Below, one piece after another: positions 20,990 to 30,151 of a stretch of DNA of 31,385 nucleotides. Origin of the DNA: a virus. Location of the stretch: the IMG/VR virus record IMGVR_UViG_3300037041_000487, positions 1 through 31,385 of that record; one strand, written 5' to 3'. The notes under the pieces are model-generated. The model searched no databases, was not told the origin of the DNA, and worked only from the letters and a program-made list of their open reading frames with translations. The number at the start of each line of letters is the position of its first letter. Within the stretch, counting starts at the first letter, position 1. The translations under genes and the position numbers were made by a program.

Positions 20990-23612
20990 TGCTTATTATT
21001 GTTATTGTGTCCCCTGCCGCGCTTAACGTAACGCTTCCGCTACCTTCAACCGTTTCTCCTGTGTATGCTTGTATCGTTAGTGGATTAGCACCCGAAACAA
21101 CGCGTTGAATTATCAATTCGCGTCCTGCCGTTGTCGTTGCAGAAGGCAAATAGATAGTAATGCCGTTGCTTGTTGTATCTGCGAAAATCATTCGGTCGAA
21201 ATTCGTCACAACGTAGTCAGTAGTAATTGTTCTAACTGGTTGTGTTATGCTTCCGCTAAAGTTGACAGGCGCACCAAAGCGCGTTGGTGCTAACGTTGGT
21301 GCTTGTGATGTAATGAATGAACGCGTGCCTATGTTTGGAACGGAAAAACAATCGTTCTTTGCAGAGTTCCAATAGTAGCCAAAACGTCTGCAACAATCTT
21401 CGGTGACTACCGCAGGATCTCCGTTTGGTGTTTCCCAATTTATTGTTTGGTCGAGGTTGGCTGTGATAGGCAAAATGTCGCAGTCGTTGTCTATGTCGAG
21501 AAGGCGAATAAGTTTTACCTTAGTCATGTCTTGTTCGCCAACGACGTAACCTTCGATGTCGAGAACGCGCCACCAAGAATCGACTATCCATATCTTGTCG
21601 CTCCATTGAAACGTGAATATGTCGTTTAGAGTTAGCGCAAACATTCCTTCTAAGATGCGCGCTTGTCCGTCGTAAAGTTCGCGGTAATAGTTACGCCACC
21701 AACGGTTGTAAAGATTGTCGTATGGCGGTGCAATGATTGTGTGTAAAGGAATTTCGGGCGCGAAGTTAAGGTCGGAATCTCCGACGCTTGCGTTCATTGT
21801 CGAATAATTGTTCAAACACTTAACCGCTGTTTGCACTACATCAGTTGAAACTTCGTCGTACATGTTTACAAAGAAGTCCGCGAAGTAATAAAGTATGCGC
21901 GGTTTAGGTTGCACGAATTGACCTTCGCCGTTAATGAATTTCGGAACGACGACATCGGTGTTTTCGACAGGTGCTGAAGGTGTTGGCGCGAATGTAAGTT
22001 CAACCTTTTCTTCGCCTGTTGCAAACTCGTTAATCACTTCGAAGTCGTTCTCCGTTACTTCGTACCTTCCGTAGATGCGCCCGTTGTCTTTGTAGACGCT
22101 GTTGTAATAGTCGCTGTCTTCGGTGTATGTGAAAGTGAACTTAGACTTTTGAAGGTCGGTTGTTGGATAGTACGTTATGTCTTTTGATAGGTCGAGTTTC
22201 TCTGTCCAGTCTAACGTGTTACCGCTTCCGATGTATTCAACAAGCGGTTCGATGCGTAATGTATTTGGAAGTGTGCGGTCGGGAACGAAGGCAAGGTTGA
22301 ACATCTTTTGAATTGACGTTATGAAATCAATTTGCTTCATGTCTGGAGCGTTAGATTGCATTACACAAGTGTCCCCTGTTAATCCTGTTCCAACACTTAC
22401 AAGTTCAACACCTGTTCCCGTGTAGTCAATGTTTGCGTTACCGCCAAAATCAATTTCAAAATTACCAACTGCTCCTGTTAATGAGAAGATATAAGCAAAA
22501 AAATTAAAGTCAACAACATCTCCTTCATTTAATTCAAGAGTTATGTCAGTTATAAAACTTAAATTATTAACCGATGGAGTTCCTTGTCCTGTTGTGTCAA
22601 ACGATAAACCTAAACCATTATTTATGTTTACAATAAAACCAAATAATATACTTTCAATATTTGCTCCTGCGGTTGGTGTTGCTTGTCCGTTAACCCACGC
22701 TTTGAAGGTGAATGTTCCTGTAAATGGAGCGGTATAAATTCCACTTACCCAAGTGTTTGCTGCGTCTTCGTATTCAGTAAAATGATTGTATATTGGATAG
22801 ATATAATCATTCGGCTGAAACAAAATATTGTTAACGTTAGTGGCAAGACCTACGTTTGAAGCTATGTCGTTTAATCCATTTGATGCGTTCAAATACTGAC
22901 CATTCACAAAAGGAACGTAAACATTTTCAAGGCAACCGCTCAAGTTGTCGCTTGTCCATTGCACCCCCGCGTCTTTAAGTATCTGGTCAAACAAATAATA
23001 CGCTTTTACCGCAGGTGTTAAATGACCAACATAAAGCGGTTGTGAATTGTTAAATAAACCCAAAGCGGGAACCCAATAAATTGCTTGTCCTTCTGTATTA
23101 GTTGCTGTCAAATTCCACTTATCACAAAGCGTTAGAATCGTTTGCGCGTTAGGTGGTGTTTCAACATTAGCATGAAGTAAATCGTAGTCCAAATCACCGT
23201 TGACAATGCTTTCAATGTCGCGTAGTTTTTTTTCATTTAATAGACGTGCAAGACTAGGTACTTCACCAAAAAATACAACTTCAAATTCGAACAACTTACC
23301 ACTTTGCCAGTATAATTTCTTGACCTGAATATGACCACTTGAAATGGGTATAGTGTTAACCGTTAGGTTAGCTGTTACCTTCTTTCTAAAGTCAAACCAC
23401 CCGTTGAAGTTAACGTTGAAGATAGCACCAAAGAAGTTTACATTTGTTGCGCTTGCAGGAATGCGAAACTCTTGCGAGTAGCTACCAACAGAACTAAAGT
23501 TTGTTAGGTCGGTAAACTTATAATTAAGGTGCATTTTCTCATTCTCGTACAAGTCGATTGTTGACGCGTTGCCGTTGCTATCGGTAAGCGTTAGTATTAC
23601 TTCGTTCATCAT
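20955..23612 (-). CDS. large tail protein (tip or baseplate) with C-terminal beta domain
   Basis: An 885-residue protein starting at the ATG at 23612, which overlaps the stop of the gene upstream. N-terminal part: LTDSNGNASTIDLYENEKMH and SSVGSYSQEFRIPAS (about 38-52), seen at the start of many Bacteroidetes phage tail proteins. The long middle is beta-rich with aromatic acidic turns. The last 130 residues form a repeat-like beta domain (TDYVVTNFDRMIFADTTSNG, GITIYLPSATTTAGR) like receptor-facing ends of fibres. It likely sits at the distal tail. Whether it is a hub or a spike cannot be told. Confidence 0.75.
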   Translation of the reverse strand: MMNEVILTLTDSNGNASTIDLYENEKMHLNYKFTDLTNFSSVGSYSQEFRIPASATNVNFFGAIFNVNFNGWFDFRKKVTANLTVNTIPISSGHIQVKKLYWQSGKLFEFEVVFFGEVPSLARLLNEKKLRDIESIVNGDLDYDLLHANVETPPNAQTILTLCDKWNLTATNTEGQAIYWVPALGLFNNSQPLYVGHLTPAVKAYYLFDQILKDAGVQWTSDNLSGCLENVYVPFVNGQYLNASNGLNDIASNVGLATNVNNILFQPNDYIYPIYNHFTEYEDAANTWVSGIYTAPFTGTFTFKAWVNGQATPTAGANIESILFGFIVNINNGLGLSFDTTGQGTPSVNNLSFITDITLELNEGDVVDFNFFAYIFSLTGAVGNFEIDFGGNANIDYTGTGVELVSVGTGLTGDTCVMQSNAPDMKQIDFITSIQKMFNLAFVPDRTLPNTLRIEPLVEYIGSGNTLDWTEKLDLSKDITYYPTTDLQKSKFTFTYTEDSDYYNSVYKDNGRIYGRYEVTENDFEVINEFATGEEKVELTFAPTPSAPVENTDVVVPKFINGEGQFVQPKPRILYYFADFFVNMYDEVSTDVVQTAVKCLNNYSTMNASVGDSDLNFAPEIPLHTIIAPPYDNLYNRWWRNYYRELYDGQARILEGMFALTLNDIFTFQWSDKIWIVDSWWRVLDIEGYVVGEQDMTKVKLIRLLDIDNDCDILPITANLDQTINWETPNGDPAVVTEDCCRRFGYYWNSAKNDCFSVPNIGTRSFITSQAPTLAPTRFGAPVNFSGSITQPVRTITTDYVVTNFDRMIFADTTSNGITIYLPSATTTAGRELIIQRVVSGANPLTIQAYTGETVEGSGSVTLSAAGDTITIISNGTDFKGTASK

Positions 23613-24844
23613 AGACCTACGGGTTGTGAGTATTTCAAGTTCAAAGTAACATTGTAAAGTTTTGAGTAGCGTTCGTCTTTGATAACAAAATTCTGAGTGT
23701 CGACAAGAACGGGTGTTAACGTTTGGTCGTCGTTGATTATAAATACATCGTTTGAACGACAAAGCGTTTGAAGTAGGTTGAACTCTCCAACAGATACCCA
23801 GTCGCTATTTATTTGCAGTCCTTTCGTTGTGTTTACATAACGGTCGGTTGTTCCTCTGTCCCAAGTGTTAAAGCTAAACGTCGCTTCGTTGTATGTTCCA
23901 ACAACTTTTTGATATTGCTTACGATCGTAGTTGAAAGACAATTCCGACTTCTTTGTGAAGTTGAAGTAATCCACACCGCCGCAAGTATTCGACCAACCCA
24001 AACGAACATTGTCAAAGCGACAATCGTCGTCGACAAGGTAAAAACAATAGACGCGTGAAGCGGCTGTGTAAACGGGGAACGCTGTTTCTTTTCCAAATTG
24101 TATTGTGTAGTATTTCGCACCTGTTAAATCAATTCCTGTGTTGTAAACGTTTTGATAAAACGCGGCTATTGTGTTAACAACCGAATTAGTATTTGCCATT
24201 GAAAAGAATTGTGTTTCAATCAATGCGTCGTTGTCGTCGTAGGTACTAATTACTGCAACATCGAAGTCGCTATCTGCAAGTAATGCCGTTGCTGAAGGAG
24301 CATAGAGAACACCAAAGTCAGCTAAACGAGTTGGCATGTAAACCCATTCGTTCGAAAGTCCGCGTCCTGCCGCTTCGCTCCACTTGTGCGTGTCTTTTTT
24401 TCTTTCGCTCATCGCGTACTTATCCGTTGCGTCTAACGCGTAACGTGCGTTTGGATCTGGTTTGTAACCGTCCGCGATTTGATATTCAGCAAGAAACGCG
24501 TACACGTCGTCAATGTCAGCCATTCCGCTACCGCTTACCGTGAACACTCCGTCAACGAGCCAACCTTCTTTTATCGTGCAAGATATGAACGCAACGCTGG
24601 TGTTCTCCGTTCCTGTTGTTTGGAAGTGTTCTGTCGCGTCGTGTTGCAGTTGCTCTCTAAATATCGGTGCGAGGTCTAACATTCCTTTGTTTTGCGCGTT
24701 GGGTTGTACGTTGACTTGGAAAGAACCAAAGTCAAACACAAATCGAAAGCCTGCGTTTGTAACATTTGTTGACCTGCAAACAATCATCAATCGTTGTCCG
24801 ATGGGTGTGTACTGGTATGGTTGTTCTTCTATTGTAATTGCCAT
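23609..24844 (-). CDS. tail structural protein, 411 aa
   Basis: A beta-rich protein (YTPIGQRLMIVCRSTNVTNA at the start; TCGGVDYFNFTKKSELSFNY, about 291-310) with several aromatic-rich strands and no signal or membrane segment. Similar proteins lie between tail completion and tip genes in Bacteroidetes siphophages. The stop overlaps the next start (ATGATGA). A distal-tail or baseplate role is inferred from order only. Confidence 0.72.
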   Translation of the reverse strand: MAITIEEQPYQYTPIGQRLMIVCRSTNVTNAGFRFVFDFGSFQVNVQPNAQNKGMLDLAPIFREQLQHDATEHFQTTGTENTSVAFISCTIKEGWLVDGVFTVSGSGMADIDDVYAFLAEYQIADGYKPDPNARYALDATDKYAMSERKKDTHKWSEAAGRGLSNEWVYMPTRLADFGVLYAPSATALLADSDFDVAVISTYDDNDALIETQFFSMANTNSVVNTIAAFYQNVYNTGIDLTGAKYYTIQFGKETAFPVYTAASRVYCFYLVDDDCRFDNVRLGWSNTCGGVDYFNFTKKSELSFNYDRKQYQKVVGTYNEATFSFNTWDRGTTDRYVNTTKGLQINSDWVSVGEFNLLQTLCRSNDVFIINDDQTLTPVLVDTQNFVIKDERYSKLYNVTLNLKYSQPVGL

Positions 24845-24848
24845 ATTT

Positions 24849-25451
24849 TTAAATGTCGTTTAATTGATTCTCTATTGTTGCTCCAAAGTCTTTGCCGTAT
24901 GCTTCAAATATCTTCGCTTCATATTCGTCCCAAATGTTTTCGTATGCGTAGTCAAACGCCTTCCAACCCTTTATTCCGTCGCGACGTACTTTGAACATGA
25001 TAAGTTTTGCAACCGTTTGTTTTAGCTCTTCGGTTGACTTCTTAAATTTGCCACTTGATTTGTCGCGTAATCGTATTCCTTTTATCGACATCCAGTCGTA
25101 TATCGATTGTTGCATAGGCGACATTTGACCTTTTGCGGGTTTGCTTCCGCTACCTCGTTTGAATGAATACGGCGCACCTTGTGACTTCTGCGTTCCATTT
25201 ACCCCGTCCTCGCGAAACATAAAGTATTTCGCAGCTTTGCCCTTTGCGTAAATGCTAACGTTTATATTTTTGCCCTTGATTTGTAGTCTATACTTCAAAG
25301 ACTTTTCGAGCGTACCGCTTGCAACCGCGTTCGTGAAGTTGCGTCCAACCTTTCGCTTCATGCGATAGTCGGACTGCATCAATTCGACAAAGCGTTTAGC
25401 CATGTCGTTGACCACAGCGAAGAAGTTGGGTGCGCTCTGTTCGTTAGCCAT
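24849..25451 (-). CDS. tail completion protein-like (HK97 gp10 class?)
   Basis: A 200-residue basic protein (KVGRNFTNAVASGTLEKSLKY, about 34-54; FREDGVNGTQKSQGAPYSFK). The pattern of basic helices followed by a short beta region with Gly-rich loops is similar to head-tail completion proteins of the gp10 class, but similarity is weak. Sits between small tail genes. Confidence 0.55.
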   Translation of the reverse strand: MANEQSAPNFFAVVNDMAKRFVELMQSDYRMKRKVGRNFTNAVASGTLEKSLKYRLQIKGKNINVSIYAKGKAAKYFMFREDGVNGTQKSQGAPYSFKRGSGSKPAKGQMSPMQQSIYDWMSIKGIRLRDKSSGKFKKSTEELKQTVAKLIMFKVRRDGIKGWKAFDYAYENIWDEYEAKIFEAYGKDFGATIENQLNDI

Positions 25452-25572
25452 TTGTCGCTTCGCTTTCCTCTTTTATCTTGTTGAAGAATTGAATCAATGG
25501 TAAGCCAAACTTTGTAGGCATTTCTTGAATGAAAGCGTCAAGTTGCTTTAAGTGTTCCTCTGTTAAGTTCAT
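25444..25572 (-). CDS. small protein, 42 aa
   Basis: A 42-codon ORF (MNLTEEHLKQLDAFIQEMPT, then PLIQFFNKIKEESEATNG) that overlaps the start of the tail-completion-like gene by eight bases. Helical and acidic, with a codon pattern like its neighbours. Function unknown. Confidence 0.6.
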   Translation of the reverse strand: MNLTEEHLKQLDAFIQEMPTKFGLPLIQFFNKIKEESEATNG

Positions 25573-25573
25573 C

Positions 25574-25828
25574 TTAGTCTTTTATAATTGTTACTCCTAT
25601 TGCGTTCGCTACGCACTCAGTTACCCACTCGTTATCTGTTCCCCACGCTGCGAACTCTTGTTCGGTCAAAGTGTAGTTGCCGTTTGTTAGAACTGCGCCT
25701 TCGTCGGTCTTTAATTCGTAGTAGGTAGTGCAGGTTACTGCATTTGTTTCGAAGTTCAAAATGAGAACTGTCATTTCCGTTGCCGTTCCTGCGTTAAGAG
25801 GAAAAGTGATTGGTTGTATTTTAGCCAT
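25574..25828 (-). CDS. small structural protein, 84 aa
   Basis: A beta-rich protein (GTATEMTVLILNFETNAVTC at about 14-33; ANAIGVTIIKD at the end), in the tail region between the fibre gene and the 42-residue gene. Similar 80-residue proteins are common next to Bacteroidetes fibre genes; possibly a fibre-attachment or capping protein. No family named. Confidence 0.72.
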   Translation of the reverse strand: MAKIQPITFPLNAGTATEMTVLILNFETNAVTCTTYYELKTDEGAVLTNGNYTLTEQEFAAWGTDNEWVTECVANAIGVTIIKD

Positions 25829-25846
25829 TGTATTTTTGTTTAATTA

Positions 25847-28378
25847 TTATAGTGATGTTATTGTTTCCCACGCTGCCGCGCCTCTTACGCAAAGTTTACC
25901 CAAAGTTGTATCGTAAACCACAAGACCTGACGCAGGTGAAGCAATGGCGTTCTTTTGCGTTGTAGTCATGCGAGGTGGTAAGAAGCCTTTTGTAACTGAG
26001 TCAGATTGTAAAACAGCAGATGCGTTTATTGATGCGCTACCCACTACCAGACTACCTTGAATTTCACCGCCTGTATTGTGCGAAAAGTAACCCGATTTTA
26101 ACACTCTAAATCTTACTGAGCCGCCTACTTGCAAACTGATTAAGTCAGAAAGCGCAGCACTTGCCGTATCTGTGATATTCACCTTTAACGCAATGGGTGT
26201 TCCTGTTGTGTTCCACGTTTGTGAAATATCCAAAGCACTTGTCGCCGTTGCTCCTGTCAGCGTTGCAGGTGTTATTGTAGTTGTACCACTCACCCTCGCC
26301 GTTCCGTTAACATCTAACTTGTAGCCTGCGTCTGTGAAAGTGCCACCGTTTTGAATGGTTACGTTTCCTGTTGATTGGAACATAGTAATATATGAAACAG
26401 AACTCGCTCCTCTTACGGTTAAATTTTGACCATTTGTTTGAATAAAATTTAATCGAGCAACATCTGTGAAAATTGTCGAACTTGCTCTTATGCTACCTGT
26501 AACATCAATTTCAACTCCAGGTGTTCTTTTTATTCCTAAATAACCATTCGTATTGTCCCAAAAGAAGTTAGCAGATTCTTGCAACACATTCCCCGTTCCT
26601 TCGAACAACACACGCCCTACCGTTCCGCTTGTGATAGGCGTAGTGCCTACCGTTAAGCCTGAAAGTTTTGAATTGAATGTAGTCCAATCCGCAGAACTTA
26701 ATGCACCTCTATTTGTTGCTGATGCCGTTGGAAGGTTGAAGGTGTGCGTACTTGTCGCAGATGAGATAGCGAAGTCTGTTCCACTTGTACCCGTTGCGAA
26801 GTTTTGCACCTGTGCCGTTAAGCCATTCAACGCAGTTAAGCCCGTTGAAAAGGTAGTAATGACTTGACACAAATGACTGTTCTCGGTGTGAAGTTTAATT
26901 GTCCTTCCTGAGTGCGTGACGTAGATTCTTATTGCCAACCTATCGGTAGCTGCTAAGGTAGTTTGTGGAACTGCTAAAGCGCTGAAATACGCATCTATTG
27001 CCGTGCCGTTGGTGATGCCTTCTGGAGTAGCTGAATTAGATGCAATTAAAGATAATGTTGCACCATTCCACTTGTATAACTCAACGTAAAATGAAGGACT
27101 ACCACCGTTACTCGAAGCGCTGAAATATGTTTCGAAATTCCAATTGCCTGCTGGTATTTCTAAAAGATTCGGTACGTTAGCATCTGTGATAAAAGATTGA
27201 ATGTATCCATTCGCGTTTATTGTGAAATCAGTACCTGCACCAAAGACAGGTGTCCTATCCATTTCTTTGAAAGCCACACCGCCAAATGTACCTTGCGCTA
27301 CTGATCCATTTAAATAGTAGGATAATGAAGCACCTCCACCTGTTGACGTTGGAAAGTTTGCAAGGCTGCCGTCACCTCTTACATATTGTGAAACCACACC
27401 TGCGCCTGTAACTGCTATATCTCCCGAACTTGTAATGGGACTATTCGCCACACTAAATGCGGAAGGCATTGTCAAACCTACCGATGTAACTGTTCCATTT
27501 GTTAGCGTTGGCTTGTTTAATATCTCACTTACTCCACTCGTTGCGTTCCAGTCTGAATTGACTTGAGCAGCAGGTATAGTTGGTTTATTGTCAAGGTCGT
27601 CGTAGTCATTCGAGAAACCAACCGCGCTGATGCTCGTTATGTCAGCCTTCAAAAGTATTTCTTCTTCGAGCGCGTCAATGGCTGCTTCAATATCTATTAT
27701 CGTTTGACATGAACCAATTGTTTCACACGTCAAACCTACTTCGTCGCTCAACAAATACCAACCGCGCACCCCTTCGTTGTTCGTTCCGTAGTAATAATTA
27801 GCAGCGGGTTCGGCTTCGTCGTTCACTAACGAAACATTTCCGTTTTCGTCGCGAACTATTGAATCAATGAACGTCAAAATTGAACCTGTGCCACCGCTTC
27901 CACTTTCGAAGAAGTCGTTCCATTCGGCGGGTATGCTGCACGCGTCCCAGTAATACGGAACGAGCAAGTCAAGACTAACCGTCCAACCTGTTAACGTGTT
28001 GTGAAATTCTTCTAAGAAGGGTTCGAGCGTTACGTTTTGTACTGTGATTAAGTCACCAAACAAAACGCGGTGGTTGGTAATTTCAGCAACTAAATCTTCA
28101 GCTATTCGTTGAAGGTCGGATAAGACCTCACGTTGAAATTCAACCTTATCGTCTTTGTCGCGCGGTAGATCCGCAAGGACAATTTGAAAAGAGAATGTCT
28201 TTGTTCCTTTTGCGTAAGTAACGTTCGAAGGAACGACGTGCATAAATGGGTATTCGGTAAACTTCTCAAGGTCTGCCGTGTCAATTTGACCGTGTGAAAA
28301 TGTTTTAAGAATAAAGTGTCCAGAGGCAAAAGCCTTGAATCTATCTATAAGAGCGTTGTAGCTTTGCACGTTCGACAT
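25847..28378 (-). CDS. tail fibre with an N-terminal tail-terminator-like domain
   Basis: An 843-residue protein. Residues 1-150 are a compact alpha/beta domain (SYNALIDRFKAFASGHFIL, ILADLPRDKDDKVEFQREVL, ending LVPYYWDACSIP) that is usually a separate protein near the tail in related phages. After a Gly/Ser linker (158-166) comes a hinge motif SNDYDDLDNKPTIP (256-269), then repeated beta segments rich in Gly, Thr and Ser, with GALSSADWTTFNSKL at about 570, a motif common in phage fibres. The last 60 residues contain KGFLPPRMTTTQKNAI, a typical fibre end. It would bind the host surface. Confidence 0.82.
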   Translation of the reverse strand: MSNVQSYNALIDRFKAFASGHFILKTFSHGQIDTADLEKFTEYPFMHVVPSNVTYAKGTKTFSFQIVLADLPRDKDDKVEFQREVLSDLQRIAEDLVAEITNHRVLFGDLITVQNVTLEPFLEEFHNTLTGWTVSLDLLVPYYWDACSIPAEWNDFFESGSGGTGSILTFIDSIVRDENGNVSLVNDEAEPAANYYYGTNNEGVRGWYLLSDEVGLTCETIGSCQTIIDIEAAIDALEEEILLKADITSISAVGFSNDYDDLDNKPTIPAAQVNSDWNATSGVSEILNKPTLTNGTVTSVGLTMPSAFSVANSPITSSGDIAVTGAGVVSQYVRGDGSLANFPTSTGGGASLSYYLNGSVAQGTFGGVAFKEMDRTPVFGAGTDFTINANGYIQSFITDANVPNLLEIPAGNWNFETYFSASSNGGSPSFYVELYKWNGATLSLIASNSATPEGITNGTAIDAYFSALAVPQTTLAATDRLAIRIYVTHSGRTIKLHTENSHLCQVITTFSTGLTALNGLTAQVQNFATGTSGTDFAISSATSTHTFNLPTASATNRGALSSADWTTFNSKLSGLTVGTTPITSGTVGRVLFEGTGNVLQESANFFWDNTNGYLGIKRTPGVEIDVTGSIRASSTIFTDVARLNFIQTNGQNLTVRGASSVSYITMFQSTGNVTIQNGGTFTDAGYKLDVNGTARVSGTTTITPATLTGATATSALDISQTWNTTGTPIALKVNITDTASAALSDLISLQVGGSVRFRVLKSGYFSHNTGGEIQGSLVVGSASINASAVLQSDSVTKGFLPPRMTTTQKNAIASPASGLVVYDTTLGKLCVRGAAAWETITSL

Positions 28379-28629
28379 AATTGTAATCTATTAGGTAAGT
28401 CATAAATGTAAATATCTCCCACGCGCTTTTTTCCGTAATTGCGTCCAATTTAGTTATGTCGCGCCCGCAGGCTTCCATGAAAAGATGATACCAACCGTAG
28501 CGTCCTAAGACTTGGTTGAGCCCTTCTCTGTCTTCAATTCCTGCATCTCCTTCGTCAACTTCTGCACTTCGTTCTCCAAAAAGTCTAGCGAAATGTTGTT
28601 TAGTTCGTTTAGCAAAGTCGAAAAAAAAA
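28341..28629 (-). CDS. -1 frame extension of the tail assembly chaperone
   Basis: An open frame in -1 relative to the gene at 28505-29098. It is free of stops from the nine-T run at 28629-28621 to the TAG at 28341. Translation of the part past the 28505 stop reads LGRYGWYHLFMEACGRDITK, then AWEIFTFMTYLIDYNY, like the second reading frame of tail assembly chaperones in Bacteroidetes siphophages. With a slip at TTTTTTT the full product would be about 252 residues. It has no own start of good quality and overlaps the fibre start by 38 bases. Confidence 0.68.
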
Positions 28630-29098
28630 GCATCGCACCGTTGAATTGTTCGAGCGTCATTTGCTCAACGTAGCCTTCAACGAGTTCTCTGTTTTGCTTG
28701 CTGTGAGGAATGATTGTGTACTTCGTGCCTATGCGCTTGTCAATGGGGCGGTAAAGCGTTCCCATTATCTTGACCATGTTCGCGTTGACGTCGGAAGCCC
28801 ACGTTGAAATGTCCGCGTACTCACCCATTGAGATAGAGTAAAGGTCAGGAATAAAACCGAAGTCTTTGTCTTTGATTGTTATCACTTCGAAGAATTTCGC
28901 GCTTTCAGTCAATAGCGTTACTTCAAACGCTTCTATTAACGTCGGCAAGTGTTGGAAGGGAATTTGTTCCGCTTGTTCTTTCAGTAGGTTAGTGATTGAA
29001 ACCAACTTGTCAATGTCGTTTTTCGCCGCGTGGTAGTCAACGTATTGTTTGATTTTTAGACTTTCGTAGTCAGCTGGTATGCTTACTTTTATGCTCAT
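28505..29098 (-). CDS. tail assembly chaperone, shorter product
   Basis: A 197-residue protein (YESLKIKQYVDYHAAKNDID, about 12-31; DFGFIPDLYSISMGEYADIS, about 79-98; FNGAMLFFSTLLNELNNI, about 151-168) with the look of the first chaperone of a frameshifting pair that coats the tape measure during tail assembly. The nine-T run within residues 157-160 allows a slip to the longer form. In most siphophages this gene lies directly before the tape measure; here it is about 8 kb upstream, with fibre and tail genes in between. Confidence 0.72.
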   Translation of the reverse strand: MSIKVSIPADYESLKIKQYVDYHAAKNDIDKLVSITNLLKEQAEQIPFQHLPTLIEAFEVTLLTESAKFFEVITIKDKDFGFIPDLYSISMGEYADISTWASDVNANMVKIMGTLYRPIDKRIGTKYTIIPHSKQNRELVEGYVEQMTLEQFNGAMLFFSTLLNELNNISLDFLENEVQKLTKEMQELKTEKGSTKS

Positions 29099-29140
29099 TT
29101 GTTTGTTGTTTAATATCTACAATATCAATTCTTTTGTTGA

Positions 29141-29296
29141 CTACGAACCACAATACAAACACCCTTCGTCGTCGTCGTCGATTGTGTTTGCTTCGTTGTA
29201 TATTCTAATCGCTTCCATTTCAACTTGCGCCTTCGTCCACGTTGGATTGAACACGCTTATCTGTGATTTGAGAAAGTTTAATTTGTTTTCGCTCAT
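29141..29296 (-). CDS. small protein with terminal CxxC, 51 aa
   Basis: A 51-codon ORF (SENKLNFLKSQISVFNPTWT ... ANTIDDDDEGCLYCGS) with an acidic run and a final CLYC pair. Codon pattern and spacing (42 bases to the chaperone) fit a real late-unit gene. The two Cys could bind a metal with a partner. Function unknown. Confidence 0.6.
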   Translation of the reverse strand: MSENKLNFLKSQISVFNPTWTKAQVEMEAIRIYNEANTIDDDDEGCLYCGS

Positions 29297-29306
29297 TTGT
29301 TTATTT

Positions 29307-29498
29307 TTATTCCTCTCTTATTTGTCCCGTCCATTCACTCGCGCCCAACCACATTATGTATTCGTCACACTTGCCGTCCTTCGTTGGTGGTGTTTCGCTG
29401 AAGTAACTTTGCCGATAGGGGTTCGCGGTTGCAAGGTAGCGGTAACACGTTAGACGCTGCTCGCAGTTAATACCTTCACACATTGTTATATCAGCCAT
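29307..29498 (-). CDS. small Cys-rich protein, 63 aa
   Basis: A protein with five-spaced cysteines (MCEGINCEQRLTCYRY, C7/C12/C18, and a C44) that look like a small zinc knuckle, then a Trp-rich end (WLGASEWTGQIREE). It recurs in Bacteroidetes phages near terminase small subunits, role unknown. It ends two bases before the next gene. Confidence 0.68.
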   Translation of the reverse strand: MADITMCEGINCEQRLTCYRYLATANPYRQSYFSETPPTKDGKCDEYIMWLGASEWTGQIREE

Positions 29499-29500
29499 TG

Positions 29501-29746
29501 TTAAACGATTAAATCTTCGACGTTAATTTGATGCTGTTGTAGTAAGTCGCGAATGTATTCGAACACTTCTTCAATGCCTTCTTGATATGCGGCTTCCTGT
29601 CGTTCGTTGTACTTCGTGAACTTGCGGTATCCGTTCATGTCGAGTTCCCACAACGCCATCGCCATATCGCGCGCTTTCGTTACGCGGTTAAATTCAATAC
29701 GATCGTCGCCGTCGGAAAGGTCAAATGTCAATGTAGCGGTACTCAT
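29501..29746 (-). CDS. hypothetical protein, 81 aa
   Basis: A soluble acidic protein (TLTFDLSDGDDRIEFNRVTK near the start; a helical second half YQEGIEEVFEYIRDLLQQHQ). Similar to small accessory proteins next to terminase genes. No motif recognised. Confidence 0.72.
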   Translation of the reverse strand: MSTATLTFDLSDGDDRIEFNRVTKARDMAMALWELDMNGYRKFTKYNERQEAAYQEGIEEVFEYIRDLLQQHQINVEDLIV

Positions 29747-29769
29747 TCGGTAATTTGTCGAATTGGTTG

Positions 29770-30132
29770 TTATAATTTGTCATTGATTATTATTTGAATC
29801 GGTTCGCTGTTTGCGCCTGTAAGTTCGGTCATTTGTTTCGGGTTACCAAACGCACGGCTCAATAATGTTTCGAGCGAATACAACGAACCTTTCTTCAACG
29901 ATGTCATCATTGCGTTGGCTATTGTCTTTTCAAGTATCGTTGCGTGCTTGTTATCCCAAACGCTTTTCAGTTCGTCCATATCCATAGCCATCATCGCCTG
30001 AATGGTGTCGTTTATTTCGCTCAACTTGTATCCGCTTTCCTTCAACAACGAAACGTATTTCTTCGGACGTCCGTTGGGGTTTCCGCTTTGACCTTTTTTC
30101 CAACTTGGTTCTATGTTTTTATAACCTGCCAT
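29770..30132 (-). CDS. terS: terminase small subunit-like (DUF5681)
   Basis: A 120-residue protein starting GYKNIEPSWKKGQSGNPNGR, the N-terminal motif WKKGQSGNPxGRP of DUF5681, often found in small terminase subunits. The remaining residues are helical (DTIQAMMAMDMDELKSVWDN; ANAMMTSLKKGSLYSLETLL) and would form the oligomerisation core. It would recognise the phage DNA for packaging by the large subunit, which is encoded in the opposite unit. It is the first late gene after the TET-like dioxygenase. Confidence 0.72.
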   Translation of the reverse strand: MAGYKNIEPSWKKGQSGNPNGRPKKYVSLLKESGYKLSEINDTIQAMMAMDMDELKSVWDNKHATILEKTIANAMMTSLKKGSLYSLETLLSRAFGNPKQMTELTGANSEPIQIIINDKL

Positions 30133-30151
30133 AATCGTTGTTTTATTGTTG

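Noticed and set aside
23613-23762. Longer start of the large tail protein
   Set aside because: The 50 added residues lie within the upstream tail gene in another frame; the ATG at 23612 overlapping its stop is a better start.
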